Origin: Peristeroidobacter agariperforans
GTDB lineage: Bacteria; Pseudomonadota; Gammaproteobacteria; Steroidobacterales; Steroidobacteraceae
Length of the DNA stretch: 56,330 bases
Reading direction: 5' to 3'
Assembly (NCBI RefSeq): GCF_004138335.1
Contig: NZ_RYFW01000010.1
Span: 1-56,330 of the forward strand
The notes below the pieces were generated by a model. It ran no database searches. It had not been told where the DNA came from and saw nothing but the letters and a program-made list of their open reading frames with translations. The position numbers and the translations under genes were made by a program. How positions within the stretch are numbered: the first letter of the stretch is position 1; each line of letters opens with the position of its first letter. Positions 28,188 through 35,951 of this stretch are shown piece by piece.

Positions 28188-29000
28188 CTACCGTCCCATC
28201 ATAGACATGTGATAGGTATCACAATGCACCGTTCCCCCGTCAACAACAAGCTTTGCACCAGTTATGTGGCGCGAGTCCTGCTCGCAGGCGAGGAACGACA
28301 CTGCTGCGGCGATGTCTTCGGGGCGGGTGAAATCTCCCATCGGAACGACGGCTTGGTCTTCTTTCAAGATCACATCGATCGACACCCCCCGAGAATGTGC
28401 GCATTCGATGGCCCGCCGCTCCCACATTTGGGTCCGAACGTTGTTTGGATGAACAGAGTTGCAGCGAATTCTCAACCGCTTCTCGACACAGTGTTGTGCA
28501 ACCGACTTCGTGAGCTGCCGGACCGCCGCCTTGCTCGCTCCGTACGCGGTTGCAAACGGCGTGGCCAGGAGCCCCGCGATTGACGATATGTTGACTATGG
28601 AGCCTCCGCCCGAACCGGCAATCACCGGGATGGCAGCGCGGCAACCGAGGAACACGCCCTCGACATTAACAGCGAATATGCGTCGCCAGTCCTCGAGGCT
28701 GGTGCTCTCCGGGCTGACTCTGTCACCCGGTCCTAGGATGCCCGCGTTGTTGACTAAAATGTGCAAGCCCTGGTGTCGTTTCTGCAGGAACTGCATCGCG
28801 TCTCTCCAGCTTCCTTCGTCGGTGACATCTTGAAGGATGAAGTCGCACTTCAATTCCGTGGCTGTGGCCTCCCCCACCGAAGCCTGCACGTCAGTGATCA
28901 CAACGCGCGCACCGTCAGCGATGAGGCGCGCCGCGATCGCCCTGCCAAGTCCGGACGCGCCGCCGGTGACCAGTGCGACCTTAGTGCTCAGTCTGCTCAT
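28188..29000 (-). CDS. Classical short-chain dehydrogenase/reductase
   Basis: 270 residues from the ATG at 29000 (MSRLSTKVALVTGGASGLG). The motif TGGASGLG, VITDVQ (an acidic residue ending the second strand, favouring NAD), NNAGILG, NISSIAG and AYGASK are all present. The C-terminus reaches LVVDGGT and an HMSM tail. It probably interconverts an alcohol and a ketone. It lies between the 65-aa ORF and the MFS gene in the E1/ALDH operon. An acetoin/butanediol-type step would fit that company, but this is inference. Confidence 0.82.
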   Translation of the reverse strand: MSRLSTKVALVTGGASGLGRAIAARLIADGARVVITDVQASVGEATATELKCDFILQDVTDEGSWRDAMQFLQKRHQGLHILVNNAGILGPGDRVSPESTSLEDWRRIFAVNVEGVFLGCRAAIPVIAGSGGGSIVNISSIAGLLATPFATAYGASKAAVRQLTKSVAQHCVEKRLRIRCNSVHPNNVRTQMWERRAIECAHSRGVSIDVILKEDQAVVPMGDFTRPEDIAAAVSFLACEQDSRHITGAKLVVDGGTVHCDTYHMSMMGR

Positions 29001-29013
29001 GCTTGCTCCAACA

Positions 29014-29211
29014 CTAGTAGGAAAGACCTTCGACAATCAGACTCTGCGTATCTATGGAAGCTGACGGATTGCAGATCCGTCGGCACTCATCCTTCGTTTG
29101 CTTCGCGTCGGCCGCCGGATACAACGCTTTCACTTCAGCGGCGACGGCACGACCCGTCTTGCCATCAGCGGTCGGACACAAAGTGCGGAACAGCTCGCTT
29201 TGCTGTGTCAT
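29014..29211 (-). CDS. Unrecognised 65-aa ORF between lipoyl and SDR genes
   Basis: 65 residues, starting MTQQSELFRTLCPTADG. It has charged helical stretches, three cysteines (one near residue 12 and a DECRRIC pair near 43-47) and a C-terminus NPSASIDTQ then SLIVEGLSY. No domain is recognised. It fills most of the only gap in a tightly packed operon and points the same way, which argues for a gene. The absence of a strong ribosome binding site argues against. It could also be the remnant of a larger protein. Confidence 0.35.
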   Translation of the reverse strand: MTQQSELFRTLCPTADGKTGRAVAAEVKALYPAADAKQTKDECRRICNPSASIDTQSLIVEGLSY

Positions 29212-29263
29212 GGCCGTGGCAACGGTAGTGAGCAGATAAGAGAGCGGAACAACAGTCTACGAA

Positions 29264-29509
29264 TCAACCATCGTGTTGCTCGATCGTGCCGAGATCAGTG
29301 TTTACCAACGCAGTCTCACCTTCAGCCACAAGAATCTTGGTCAGACGGCCGCTGACCGGAGCGTCGACCGATTGACTCGCCTTGGCTGTTTCGATTTCCA
29401 CAATGGGCTCTCCCGCAGCAACCGAATCACCTTCGGCTTTCAGCCACCGAATTACGGTTCCTTCATCGATGCCCATTCCCCACTTGGGAAGCACTATCGG
29501 CGTAGTCAT
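29264..29509 (-). CDS. Free-standing lipoyl-attachment domain protein
   Basis: 81 residues, only one lipoyl/biotinyl hammerhead: VLPKWGMGIDEGTVIRWL, then GDSVAAGEPIVEIETAKAS with the modified Lys in ETAKA near residue 43, then GRLTKILVAEGE. Such domains are normally the N-terminus of a 400-residue E2. Here the protein stops right after the domain, with no subunit-binding or acyltransferase part. It starts 17 bases after the E1 beta stop, so it is the carrier for that E1. It would accept an acyl or hydroxyalkyl group on the lipoyl arm and need an acyltransferase and E3 from elsewhere, or act on a different partner. Confidence 0.85.
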   Translation of the reverse strand: MTTPIVLPKWGMGIDEGTVIRWLKAEGDSVAAGEPIVEIETAKASQSVDAPVSGRLTKILVAEGETALVNTDLGTIEQHDG

Positions 29510-29526
29510 GATTCCTTCCCTTCGCG

Positions 29527-30528
29527 CTAGATAAGTTTTTTGATTGCTGCAACGATCGTCGCCTTCCGCGGAAACATTTGCCCTTCGAGCGCGGGGCTGA
29601 AAGGGACATGCACGTCGCTCGCGGTCAGGCGCTGAATCGGCCTCTTCAAGTACTCGAAGCCTTCTTCTGCCACGATGGCGGCAATCTCGCCCGTAACGCT
29701 ACACATGCGGTGCGCGTTCTCCACCAGCACCAGACGACCCGTCTTGGCCACTGATTCGATGATGGTTGCAGTATCCAGCGGTTTAAGCGTGCGCGGATCG
29801 ATGACCTCAACGGAGATCCCTTCTTTGGACAATGCCTGCGCTGCATCGAGCGCCGGGCGCATCGCCCCTGCGATTGCCACCAGCGTCACATCCGTACCCT
29901 GACGCTTGACGAGCGCCGAGCCGAGCGGGATGAGGAAGTCCGGATCCGTGGGAATATCGGCCTTCAACGGCCAAAGTTTGGTGTCTTCGAACACCAGCAC
30001 GGGATCGTCATCGCGAATGGCGGCCTTCATCAGCCCTTTGATGTCTGTCGGACTCGCGGGGCACACTATCTTCAGCCCCGGAATGTTCATGAACATCGGA
30101 TACGGACGGTCAGAATGCTGCGCAGCCAGGGAGGCCCCATAGTACATGCAACATCGGAACACGATGGGCACGCTGATCTGCCCGCCCGTCATGTAACGCA
30201 GCTTGCTCGCTTGGTTGATTATCTGATCTGCTGCCAGGTACATGAAGCTTGCGATGTTGAGGTCCACGATCGGACGCAGGCCATTGATGGCCGCACCGAT
30301 GCCGACACCCGTAAAGCTGCTTTCGGAGATCGGCATGCTCCAGATCCTGTCCGGACCAAAGCGTTCGACGAGCTTGCCACCGCCATAGATCGCTATATCC
30401 TCACCCATCATGATGACGCGCTCATCCCGCTCCATCTCTTCGACCTGAGCTTCAACCAGCGCGTCGAGATAATTCATTCGAATGTGGTCGCCGGCGCCGA
30501 GACCGCTCTTTTCCACTGCGGTGGACAT
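29527..30528 (-). CDS. 2-oxoacid/acetoin dehydrogenase E1 beta subunit, copy 2
   Basis: 333 residues from the ATG at 30528 (MSTAVEKSGLG). The frame is open 47 residues further up but that part overlaps E1 alpha and is not family-like. Landmarks are MMGEDIAIYGGGK, MPISESSFTGVGIGAA, QHSDRPYPMFMNIPGLK, EVIDPRTLKPLD and GRLVLVENAHRMCS. It is the ThDP pyrimidine-domain partner of the E1 alpha just upstream. It resembles the acetoin/pyruvate group, as copy 1 does, but the two are clearly diverged and not a recent duplication. Confidence 0.87.
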   Translation of the reverse strand: MSTAVEKSGLGAGDHIRMNYLDALVEAQVEEMERDERVIMMGEDIAIYGGGKLVERFGPDRIWSMPISESSFTGVGIGAAINGLRPIVDLNIASFMYLAADQIINQASKLRYMTGGQISVPIVFRCCMYYGASLAAQHSDRPYPMFMNIPGLKIVCPASPTDIKGLMKAAIRDDDPVLVFEDTKLWPLKADIPTDPDFLIPLGSALVKRQGTDVTLVAIAGAMRPALDAAQALSKEGISVEVIDPRTLKPLDTATIIESVAKTGRLVLVENAHRMCSVTGEIAAIVAEEGFEYLKRPIQRLTASDVHVPFSPALEGQMFPRKATIVAAIKKLI

Positions 30529-30550
30529 GTTCCAGGACTCCCGAGGTTCG

Positions 30551-31531
30551 TTATGAAGGGGTGAGGGGCGTGCTATACATGAAGTCCGCCAGTGTATCCG
30601 GCGTGGGAAACGCGCTCTCTTCGCCGAAGCGAATCGCCGCCGCCAACTCCGCCCGCACCTCCGACTCAAGCTCGGTCAAAGCCGCTTCGCCAACGCCGCC
30701 ACTCGACAGTGCCTCACGATACAGTCGGATCGGATCGCGTCTGAGCTTGTACTCCTCGACCTCATCAGGACTGCGATACGGCTCGCCAGGAACGATCAGG
30801 CCGACTTGATGCTCGTCGAAACGATAGGTCTTCGCTTCTATCAGAGTAGGACCCTCCCCGCGACGCGCACGCGCGACAGCTTCGCTGGTCACTCTGTACA
30901 CCTCTCGCACGTCCTGGCCGCATACTTCGACGCCCGGGATGCCATATGCGTCGGCTCTTCTGGATATGCTCGTCTGGCCATGACTAAGTGCAATGGATGT
31001 CGTGATGGCGTATCCGTTGTTTTCGCAGAGATATACAACGGGCAATCTCCACAGTGACGCCATGTTGAGCGATTCGTGAAACGTACCCTGATTGACTGCA
31101 CCATCGCCGAAGAAGCATAGGCTGATCTGGTCAATCTTGCGGATCTTGGCGCTGAGCGCACAGCCGGTCGCGAGCGGGATGCCGCCGCCGACAATGGCCG
31201 ACTCGCCCATGATCCCAACGCTGCTGTCAGCCAGATGCATCGAGCCGCCGCGCCCCCTGCAGACACCAGTCTGCTTGCCCATCAGCTCGGCCATCAGCGC
31301 TTTCAGATCAGCGCCTTTTCCGATCGGATGCCCGTGCGAGCGATGCGTGCCCGTCATGACATCGTCGTCTCTCAAGGCCATGCACGAGCCGACGATAGCC
31401 GCTTCCTGCCCAATGCTCGCGTGGAAGGCACCGGGGATCTTCCCCGCGATGTACAGTCGCGTTCCCTCCTCCTCGAACATCCGTATGCGCAACATTCGGC
31501 GATACGTTTCCCGCTGGTGGCTGTCAAACAT
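30551..31531 (-). CDS. 2-oxoacid/acetoin dehydrogenase E1 alpha subunit, copy 2
   Basis: 326 residues from the ATG at 31531 (MFDSHQRETYRRML). A start at 31567 would overlap the ALDH gene. The ThDP motif GDGAVNQGTFHESLN, LCENNGYAITT, HRSHGHPIGKG and GVCRGRGGSMH mark it as E1 alpha. It has the expected length. It lies between ALDH and E1 beta in a compact operon. The likely reaction is oxidative cleavage or decarboxylation to an acyl group passed to the adjacent lipoyl protein. Confidence 0.88.
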   Translation of the reverse strand: MFDSHQRETYRRMLRIRMFEEEGTRLYIAGKIPGAFHASIGQEAAIVGSCMALRDDDVMTGTHRSHGHPIGKGADLKALMAELMGKQTGVCRGRGGSMHLADSSVGIMGESAIVGGGIPLATGCALSAKIRKIDQISLCFFGDGAVNQGTFHESLNMASLWRLPVVYLCENNGYAITTSIALSHGQTSISRRADAYGIPGVEVCGQDVREVYRVTSEAVARARRGEGPTLIEAKTYRFDEHQVGLIVPGEPYRSPDEVEEYKLRRDPIRLYREALSSGGVGEAALTELESEVRAELAAAIRFGEESAFPTPDTLADFMYSTPLTPS

Positions 31532-31559
31532 CAATGCTCCTGCATGACCTGAATGCCGC

Positions 31560-33041
31560 TCAAGCACCGATGAAGCTGATCGACTTGAGCGTCGAATATG
31601 ATTCCAACCCTTTCAATCCGATCTCCACTCCGAAGCCCGAGGCCTTCTGTGGTTCCTGGCTCAATACGAAAACCTCACCGTCCTGCTTTCCGGACGTTCG
31701 TATCGAGACGCCACCCGCTTTGATGGCATGAGCGAGGCGCTTGCTGCGCCCCATGTCTCGCGTCCACACGGTCGCCTCCAGCCCGTAGTCAGTACCGTTC
31801 GCAAGCGCGACAGCTTCTTCTTCCGTGCTGAATCTCTGCACACAGAGGACCGGCCCGAAGATCTCCTCCCGAACGATGCGCATGTGAGGCTGGACGCGGT
31901 CGAACACCGTAGGGGATACATAGCATCCGCCACGTTCCTGGATCATTCCCCTGAGCACCGCACGCGCACCGCTCTTCGTTCCCTCCTCAACGTATGCCTT
32001 GACTCGTGCACGCTGAGCCGGACTGGCGAGCGGCCCGTCAATGGTTGCCTCCTTGAGCGGGTCGTCTGGTTGCCGCTGACTCGCTCTACGCACGATACTT
32101 TCCACCAGGGAATCGGCGATCTCTTCCTCTACGAGCCAGCGCGTATGAGCACTGCAAACCTGGCCTTGATTCCACAGCGCTCCTTCTACCGTTGCCGCCG
32201 CAACTCCCTCGATATCTCCGATGTCGGCGAATACGACGTGAGGAGACTTGCCACCGCACTCGAGCAACACCGGCTTGCCGTTGGACCGGCCCGACAACTC
32301 CATGATTTTTCGTCCCGTGCCGGTGGATCCGGTGAACGAGACCATATCGACGCCAGGATGCAGCGCCAGCGCTTGACCAACGGTCGATCCGAGGCCCGGC
32401 ACGACGTTCAACACGCCTTCGGGGAGACCGGCTTCGAGTGCCAGCTCAGCCAGCTTCAACGCCGAGCTGGGAGCCAGCTCCGAGGGCTTGAGCACCACCG
32501 CGTTCCCCGCCGCCAGAGCCGGAGCAAGCTTCACGACCGCATTCACGACCGGAAAATTCCATGCGGTGATCGCGCCGATGACTCCTCTTGGCTGGTACGT
32601 GTTGAGCACGACGGTGCTCGAATTGATTGGAGCGGCCAGGCCCATCAACTTATCGGCGTACCCTGCCCAAGAGCGTATCAAACCGGGCGCGAACGTCTCC
32701 GCATCGAACAACGATGCGGTAATGGGCTTGCCCATCTCCAGAGTATCCAGTAGCGCCAACTGAATCTTGTTCTTCGTAATCAGCTCCGCGAGCTTGAGCA
32801 GAACCTCCATGCGACGAAACGGCGACACGTTGGACCAGCAGCCATCATCGAATCGCTGCCGTGCCACGCGCACGGCCTGATCGATATCCTGTGCGCATCC
32901 ATTCGGGATATCGCACAGAGACAGCTCGGTCGCGGGATTCACGTTCTGGAAGACTTCCGTCGAGTCAGAGGGCCGATAGCGTCCACCTATGAACGGCTGA
33001 ATGTTCCACTTGACGGTAGCCGACAGCTCGCTCCAGTCCAT
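31560..33041 (-). CDS. NAD(P)-dependent aldehyde dehydrogenase
   Basis: 493 residues, normal length. ALDH motifs are complete: ITAWNFPV near 158-165, FTGSTGTGRK, catalytic Glu261 in LLECGGKSP and nucleophile Cys296 in NQGQVCSA. It oxidises an aldehyde to an acid. It is separated from the TonB receptor gene by 2 bases and from E1 alpha by 28, so it is operonic. If the E1 cleaves an acyloin, this enzyme would oxidise the aldehyde released. Alternatively it oxidises the peptide aldehyde predicted from the NRPS reductase. Confidence 0.88.
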   Translation of the reverse strand: MDWSELSATVKWNIQPFIGGRYRPSDSTEVFQNVNPATELSLCDIPNGCAQDIDQAVRVARQRFDDGCWSNVSPFRRMEVLLKLAELITKNKIQLALLDTLEMGKPITASLFDAETFAPGLIRSWAGYADKLMGLAAPINSSTVVLNTYQPRGVIGAITAWNFPVVNAVVKLAPALAAGNAVVLKPSELAPSSALKLAELALEAGLPEGVLNVVPGLGSTVGQALALHPGVDMVSFTGSTGTGRKIMELSGRSNGKPVLLECGGKSPHVVFADIGDIEGVAAATVEGALWNQGQVCSAHTRWLVEEEIADSLVESIVRRASQRQPDDPLKEATIDGPLASPAQRARVKAYVEEGTKSGARAVLRGMIQERGGCYVSPTVFDRVQPHMRIVREEIFGPVLCVQRFSTEEEAVALANGTDYGLEATVWTRDMGRSKRLAHAIKAGGVSIRTSGKQDGEVFVLSQEPQKASGFGVEIGLKGLESYSTLKSISFIGA

Positions 33042-33043
33042 GT

Positions 33044-35200
33044 TTATTGACCACCAAAGCGATACTCAACCTGCAACCCGATTCGACGCGGCGGCAGGCG
33101 ACGCAGATCATCGGGGTCACCACTGCTGCCATACTCGATCGTGCTGCGGCGATCGGTAATGTTTTCGCTGAACAGGGAAAGCTCCCAGTCGCTCGGCGAG
33201 CTGAGCACAATGCTGGCTCGAGCCAGAAGAATCTCGTCGCCCTCGGGTGGTTGGGCTTCGGTGCCCAGCAGAACGTTGCTACCGTTCGCAGACGTGTAAT
33301 TGGCGGAAGTGGAGAACGCCCCGGTGTACCCGGACCTGCCAAGTGAAAACTTGTATGCAGCAGATAGGCTGGCCGTATATTCAGGGGAATGCCTCAGACG
33401 ACTTCCCTTGGCGAATAGAACCGAGCCACCGGAGTAAATATCTCGATCGAATGTCAGGTCGTTCATGCTGAAGCCCGCAGCGACTTCCAGGCTGTCGGTG
33501 AGATGAGCATTGATCGCCGCATCGAAGCCGAAGCCACTTGCGGATCCGGCATTGGTGATAGCAAGGGCGTATGTGTCTTCGGCGAACGGCACCTGAACTC
33601 CCTGCTGAACGTCATTCCAATCCAGGTAGTAGACCGCGAGGTCGTAACCGAGTAAGTTGCCCCACGCACTACCCTTGGCGCCGATCTCGTAGTTGGTCAA
33701 CTTGTCCGGGTTCGCCGGAGGCAAGCCGGGACGGGATGCTTGCACGATGACGTCCTGCTCGAATCCGCTGCGAAATCCGCGGCTGTAAGAGGCGTACAGC
33801 GACAGGTCGTCAGACGGGCGCCAGCTGACCGCAAAGCGTGGCGTAGTTGCATCGAATTTTTTGCTCGTGGCATCCACGGGCAGCGTTGGGTCGGGAAAGT
33901 GGATGTATTCTTGTTGCTCGACGCGGTCTCTGAAGTATCGAAGGCCTGCGGTAACCTCGATCTTCTTGTCGAACAGCCTTCGGGTTACCTGACCGAAAGT
34001 AGCGAATGACCTAGAACTGTCGAACCAGACGAGCGCCGGTACCAAACCCTCCGGCACGAAATCCTGATCCTGGGGATCCTTCGCGTCTCGATAGAACCCA
34101 CCAAGCGACCACAACCACGCACCGCCTTCGTCGTAGCTCGCCAGCAGTTCCTCCGCGAAGACATGAGACTTGAACGTGCTGATGAGCCCGATGGGCTCAC
34201 CCAGGCCGAATGCATCTCCCAGATCAGAGCTGTCCCTTCGCCTGTAATCAATGTAGCTGGTCCTGCTAGACAGCGTAACGATTGGGAAGGCGTAATCTAG
34301 CTGGAGACCATAGGCATCGAAGTCTTCCATGGACGACTCGTCGAGCGTGCGAAGGCGGCGGTCGAAGCGATCACTGGTTGGGGGCGCATTGTTGTCTCTG
34401 CGAGAGCTCCATACCGACGCCAACACCGAGAAATCGTCAGTAGGTTTTGCGGCCACTTTCATACGAAAGTTGCCGACGTCTGAATCGTTCAGATCCTTCC
34501 CCGCAGGTCCGTCGATCCAGCCACCTATGTGGTTGTAGCCTGCGACTGCACGCACCGCCAACTTGCCAGTGACAATAGGAACATTCACCGCCATATCGCC
34601 GCGGTAGCCGTCACCGCCGCCCTTGGTGCTCGAGAGGGAGGCCATACCCTTGGCTTCCAGCTCGTCCATATTGGGGTCGTTGGTCAGGATGCGCACCACG
34701 CCACTGATTGAGTTGGCTCCGTACAGGGTTCCCTGAGGCCCCTTCAGTACCTCGACACGGTCGAGATCGAACACCGTCGCATCCGGCACCATAGCGCTCT
34801 TGACGAAGCCGAATGGAGTGGAATCCAGATAGTAGCCAGTGGGTGAGGAGCCACTGAATGAGGAACCCGCCGCTGAAACGCCGCGCACTGTAATTGTCGT
34901 GCGGCCACCATCAAACATCGTCACGCCAGGTACACGATTCAGCGAATCAGTCAGGCCTTGAACCGTACTCTGGTCGAGCAGCTCACTATCGAGCACAGCG
35001 ATAGTCATCGGTACATCCTGAAGGCGCTCCTGGCGCCTCTGAGCGGTCACGACGATCTCCTCGAGCGCTCTGTTCGGACGAGTCGGTTCGGGCGACGCCG
35101 CCGTCGCAAGCTCACTGACAACACATACGCACACAACGAAAGCAGCCGAGTTGGCCACCTGCATATGTAACTTGGTGTTTCTATTAGTGTGTGTAGCCAT
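33044..35200 (-). CDS. TonB-dependent outer-membrane receptor
   Basis: 718 residues. An N-terminal signal peptide ends near residue 33 (AATAASP). The TonB box region EEIVVTAQRRQERLQDVP follows, then a plug domain (VLKGPQGTLYGANSISGVVRI) and a long beta-barrel ending in VEYRFGG with a terminal aromatic-rich strand. It imports a substrate across the outer membrane using TonB energy. This sequence type is common in sphingomonad- and Steroidobacter-like bacteria for organic substrates rather than a particular siderophore. It is the first gene of the ALDH-E1-lipoyl-SDR-MFS operon. An operator-like array lies just upstream. Confidence 0.9.
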   Translation of the reverse strand: MATHTNRNTKLHMQVANSAAFVVCVCVVSELATAASPEPTRPNRALEEIVVTAQRRQERLQDVPMTIAVLDSELLDQSTVQGLTDSLNRVPGVTMFDGGRTTITVRGVSAAGSSFSGSSPTGYYLDSTPFGFVKSAMVPDATVFDLDRVEVLKGPQGTLYGANSISGVVRILTNDPNMDELEAKGMASLSSTKGGGDGYRGDMAVNVPIVTGKLAVRAVAGYNHIGGWIDGPAGKDLNDSDVGNFRMKVAAKPTDDFSVLASVWSSRRDNNAPPTSDRFDRRLRTLDESSMEDFDAYGLQLDYAFPIVTLSSRTSYIDYRRRDSSDLGDAFGLGEPIGLISTFKSHVFAEELLASYDEGGAWLWSLGGFYRDAKDPQDQDFVPEGLVPALVWFDSSRSFATFGQVTRRLFDKKIEVTAGLRYFRDRVEQQEYIHFPDPTLPVDATSKKFDATTPRFAVSWRPSDDLSLYASYSRGFRSGFEQDVIVQASRPGLPPANPDKLTNYEIGAKGSAWGNLLGYDLAVYYLDWNDVQQGVQVPFAEDTYALAITNAGSASGFGFDAAINAHLTDSLEVAAGFSMNDLTFDRDIYSGGSVLFAKGSRLRHSPEYTASLSAAYKFSLGRSGYTGAFSTSANYTSANGSNVLLGTEAQPPEGDEILLARASIVLSSPSDWELSLFSENITDRRSTIEYGSSGDPDDLRRLPPRRIGLQVEYRFGGQ

Positions 35201-35232
35201 TGAAGCTTCCCCTTCCGAGCTGACGTGTGCGA

Positions 35233-35278
35233 CGCAACTAACGAGTTGCGATCATTATTGTGTTGCAATCATCATTGT
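35233..35278. promoter_or_regulatory. Operator-like palindrome plus tandem 17-bp repeats upstream of TonB receptor
   Basis: An 18-bp palindrome, CGCAACTAACGAGTTGCG, occupies 35233-35250 with 7-bp arms. Overlapping it, two 17-bp units stand in direct tandem: GTTGCGATCATTATTGT (35245-35261) and GTTGCAATCATCATTGT (35262-35278), differing at two positions. They lie 33-78 bases upstream of the receptor start, where a repressor or activator would bind. The regulator is not encoded nearby. Confidence 0.55.
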
Positions 35279-35513
35279 TATTGACTGGGCGAGACCAGCT
35301 CTTGTCCCGTCTATCTAGCGGTGGTCTGTGAATCATCTGCACAATAGCAATGGCCTCACCCGCAGATCTGTCAACCAAATTGGGTCGTTCCTCTCTATGT
35401 CGGCATGTCGGCGTCGCGCAAAAATGGGGCGTTGTTATGGAGGACCGTTATCGCGCCACACCGCCGTGGCTCTTTGTTTGTTCGGGCAGAAGGGAACGAG
35501 CCTCATACGAGCG

Positions 35514-35951
35514 ATGAGCGCATTCGTCGCGCTTTTGTGCGTTTTGCAAATCAGCGTAGGGGCGAATATAAGAGCACAGCATTGCGTCGGCGTCGGGCAT
35601 GATATGCACGCGCGACCGAACACGGACGAAATCATCCTCAGTCATCATGACCATGAGCCGGTGTCGACAGCCCCGATCATCTCCCGCTCGATTAGTAGTG
35701 CTACGCCCGTGCTGCTCGGCGAGCGGATTCAGCCCGGTACCTTCGTTGCCGCTTCGAACCCGGTTCAATCGATCGTGAGCAGATCGTGGACGAACGCGCT
35801 TGTTTGGTTTGCCGGACGGCTCGGCAATGAGCCACGCTCTTCAAATCGGTCGGAACTGCTGGAAGACCTTACTCCAGGCCAACTGATCCTCTCAAATGTC
35901 CTGCCGCTGTTCTGTTTATTCCAATCATCCAATGCAAACAGATATTCGTGA
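35514..35951 (+). CDS. Hypothetical small exported His-rich protein
   Basis: About 145 residues from the ATG at 35514 (MSAFVALLCVLQ), chosen because a signal-peptide-like helix starts there; the frame is open back to 35328. After the hydrophobic segment come GVGHDMHARP and SHHDHEP, a possible metal-binding cluster. The shape recalls small DUF2946-type exported proteins but no motif proves it. It overlaps the start of the S9 peptidase by 20 bases in another frame. It may be spurious. Confidence 0.3.
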   Translation: MSAFVALLCVLQISVGANIRAQHCVGVGHDMHARPNTDEIILSHHDHEPVSTAPIISRSISSATPVLLGERIQPGTFVAASNPVQSIVSRSWTNALVWFAGRLGNEPRSSNRSELLEDLTPGQLILSNVLPLFCLFQSSNANRYS

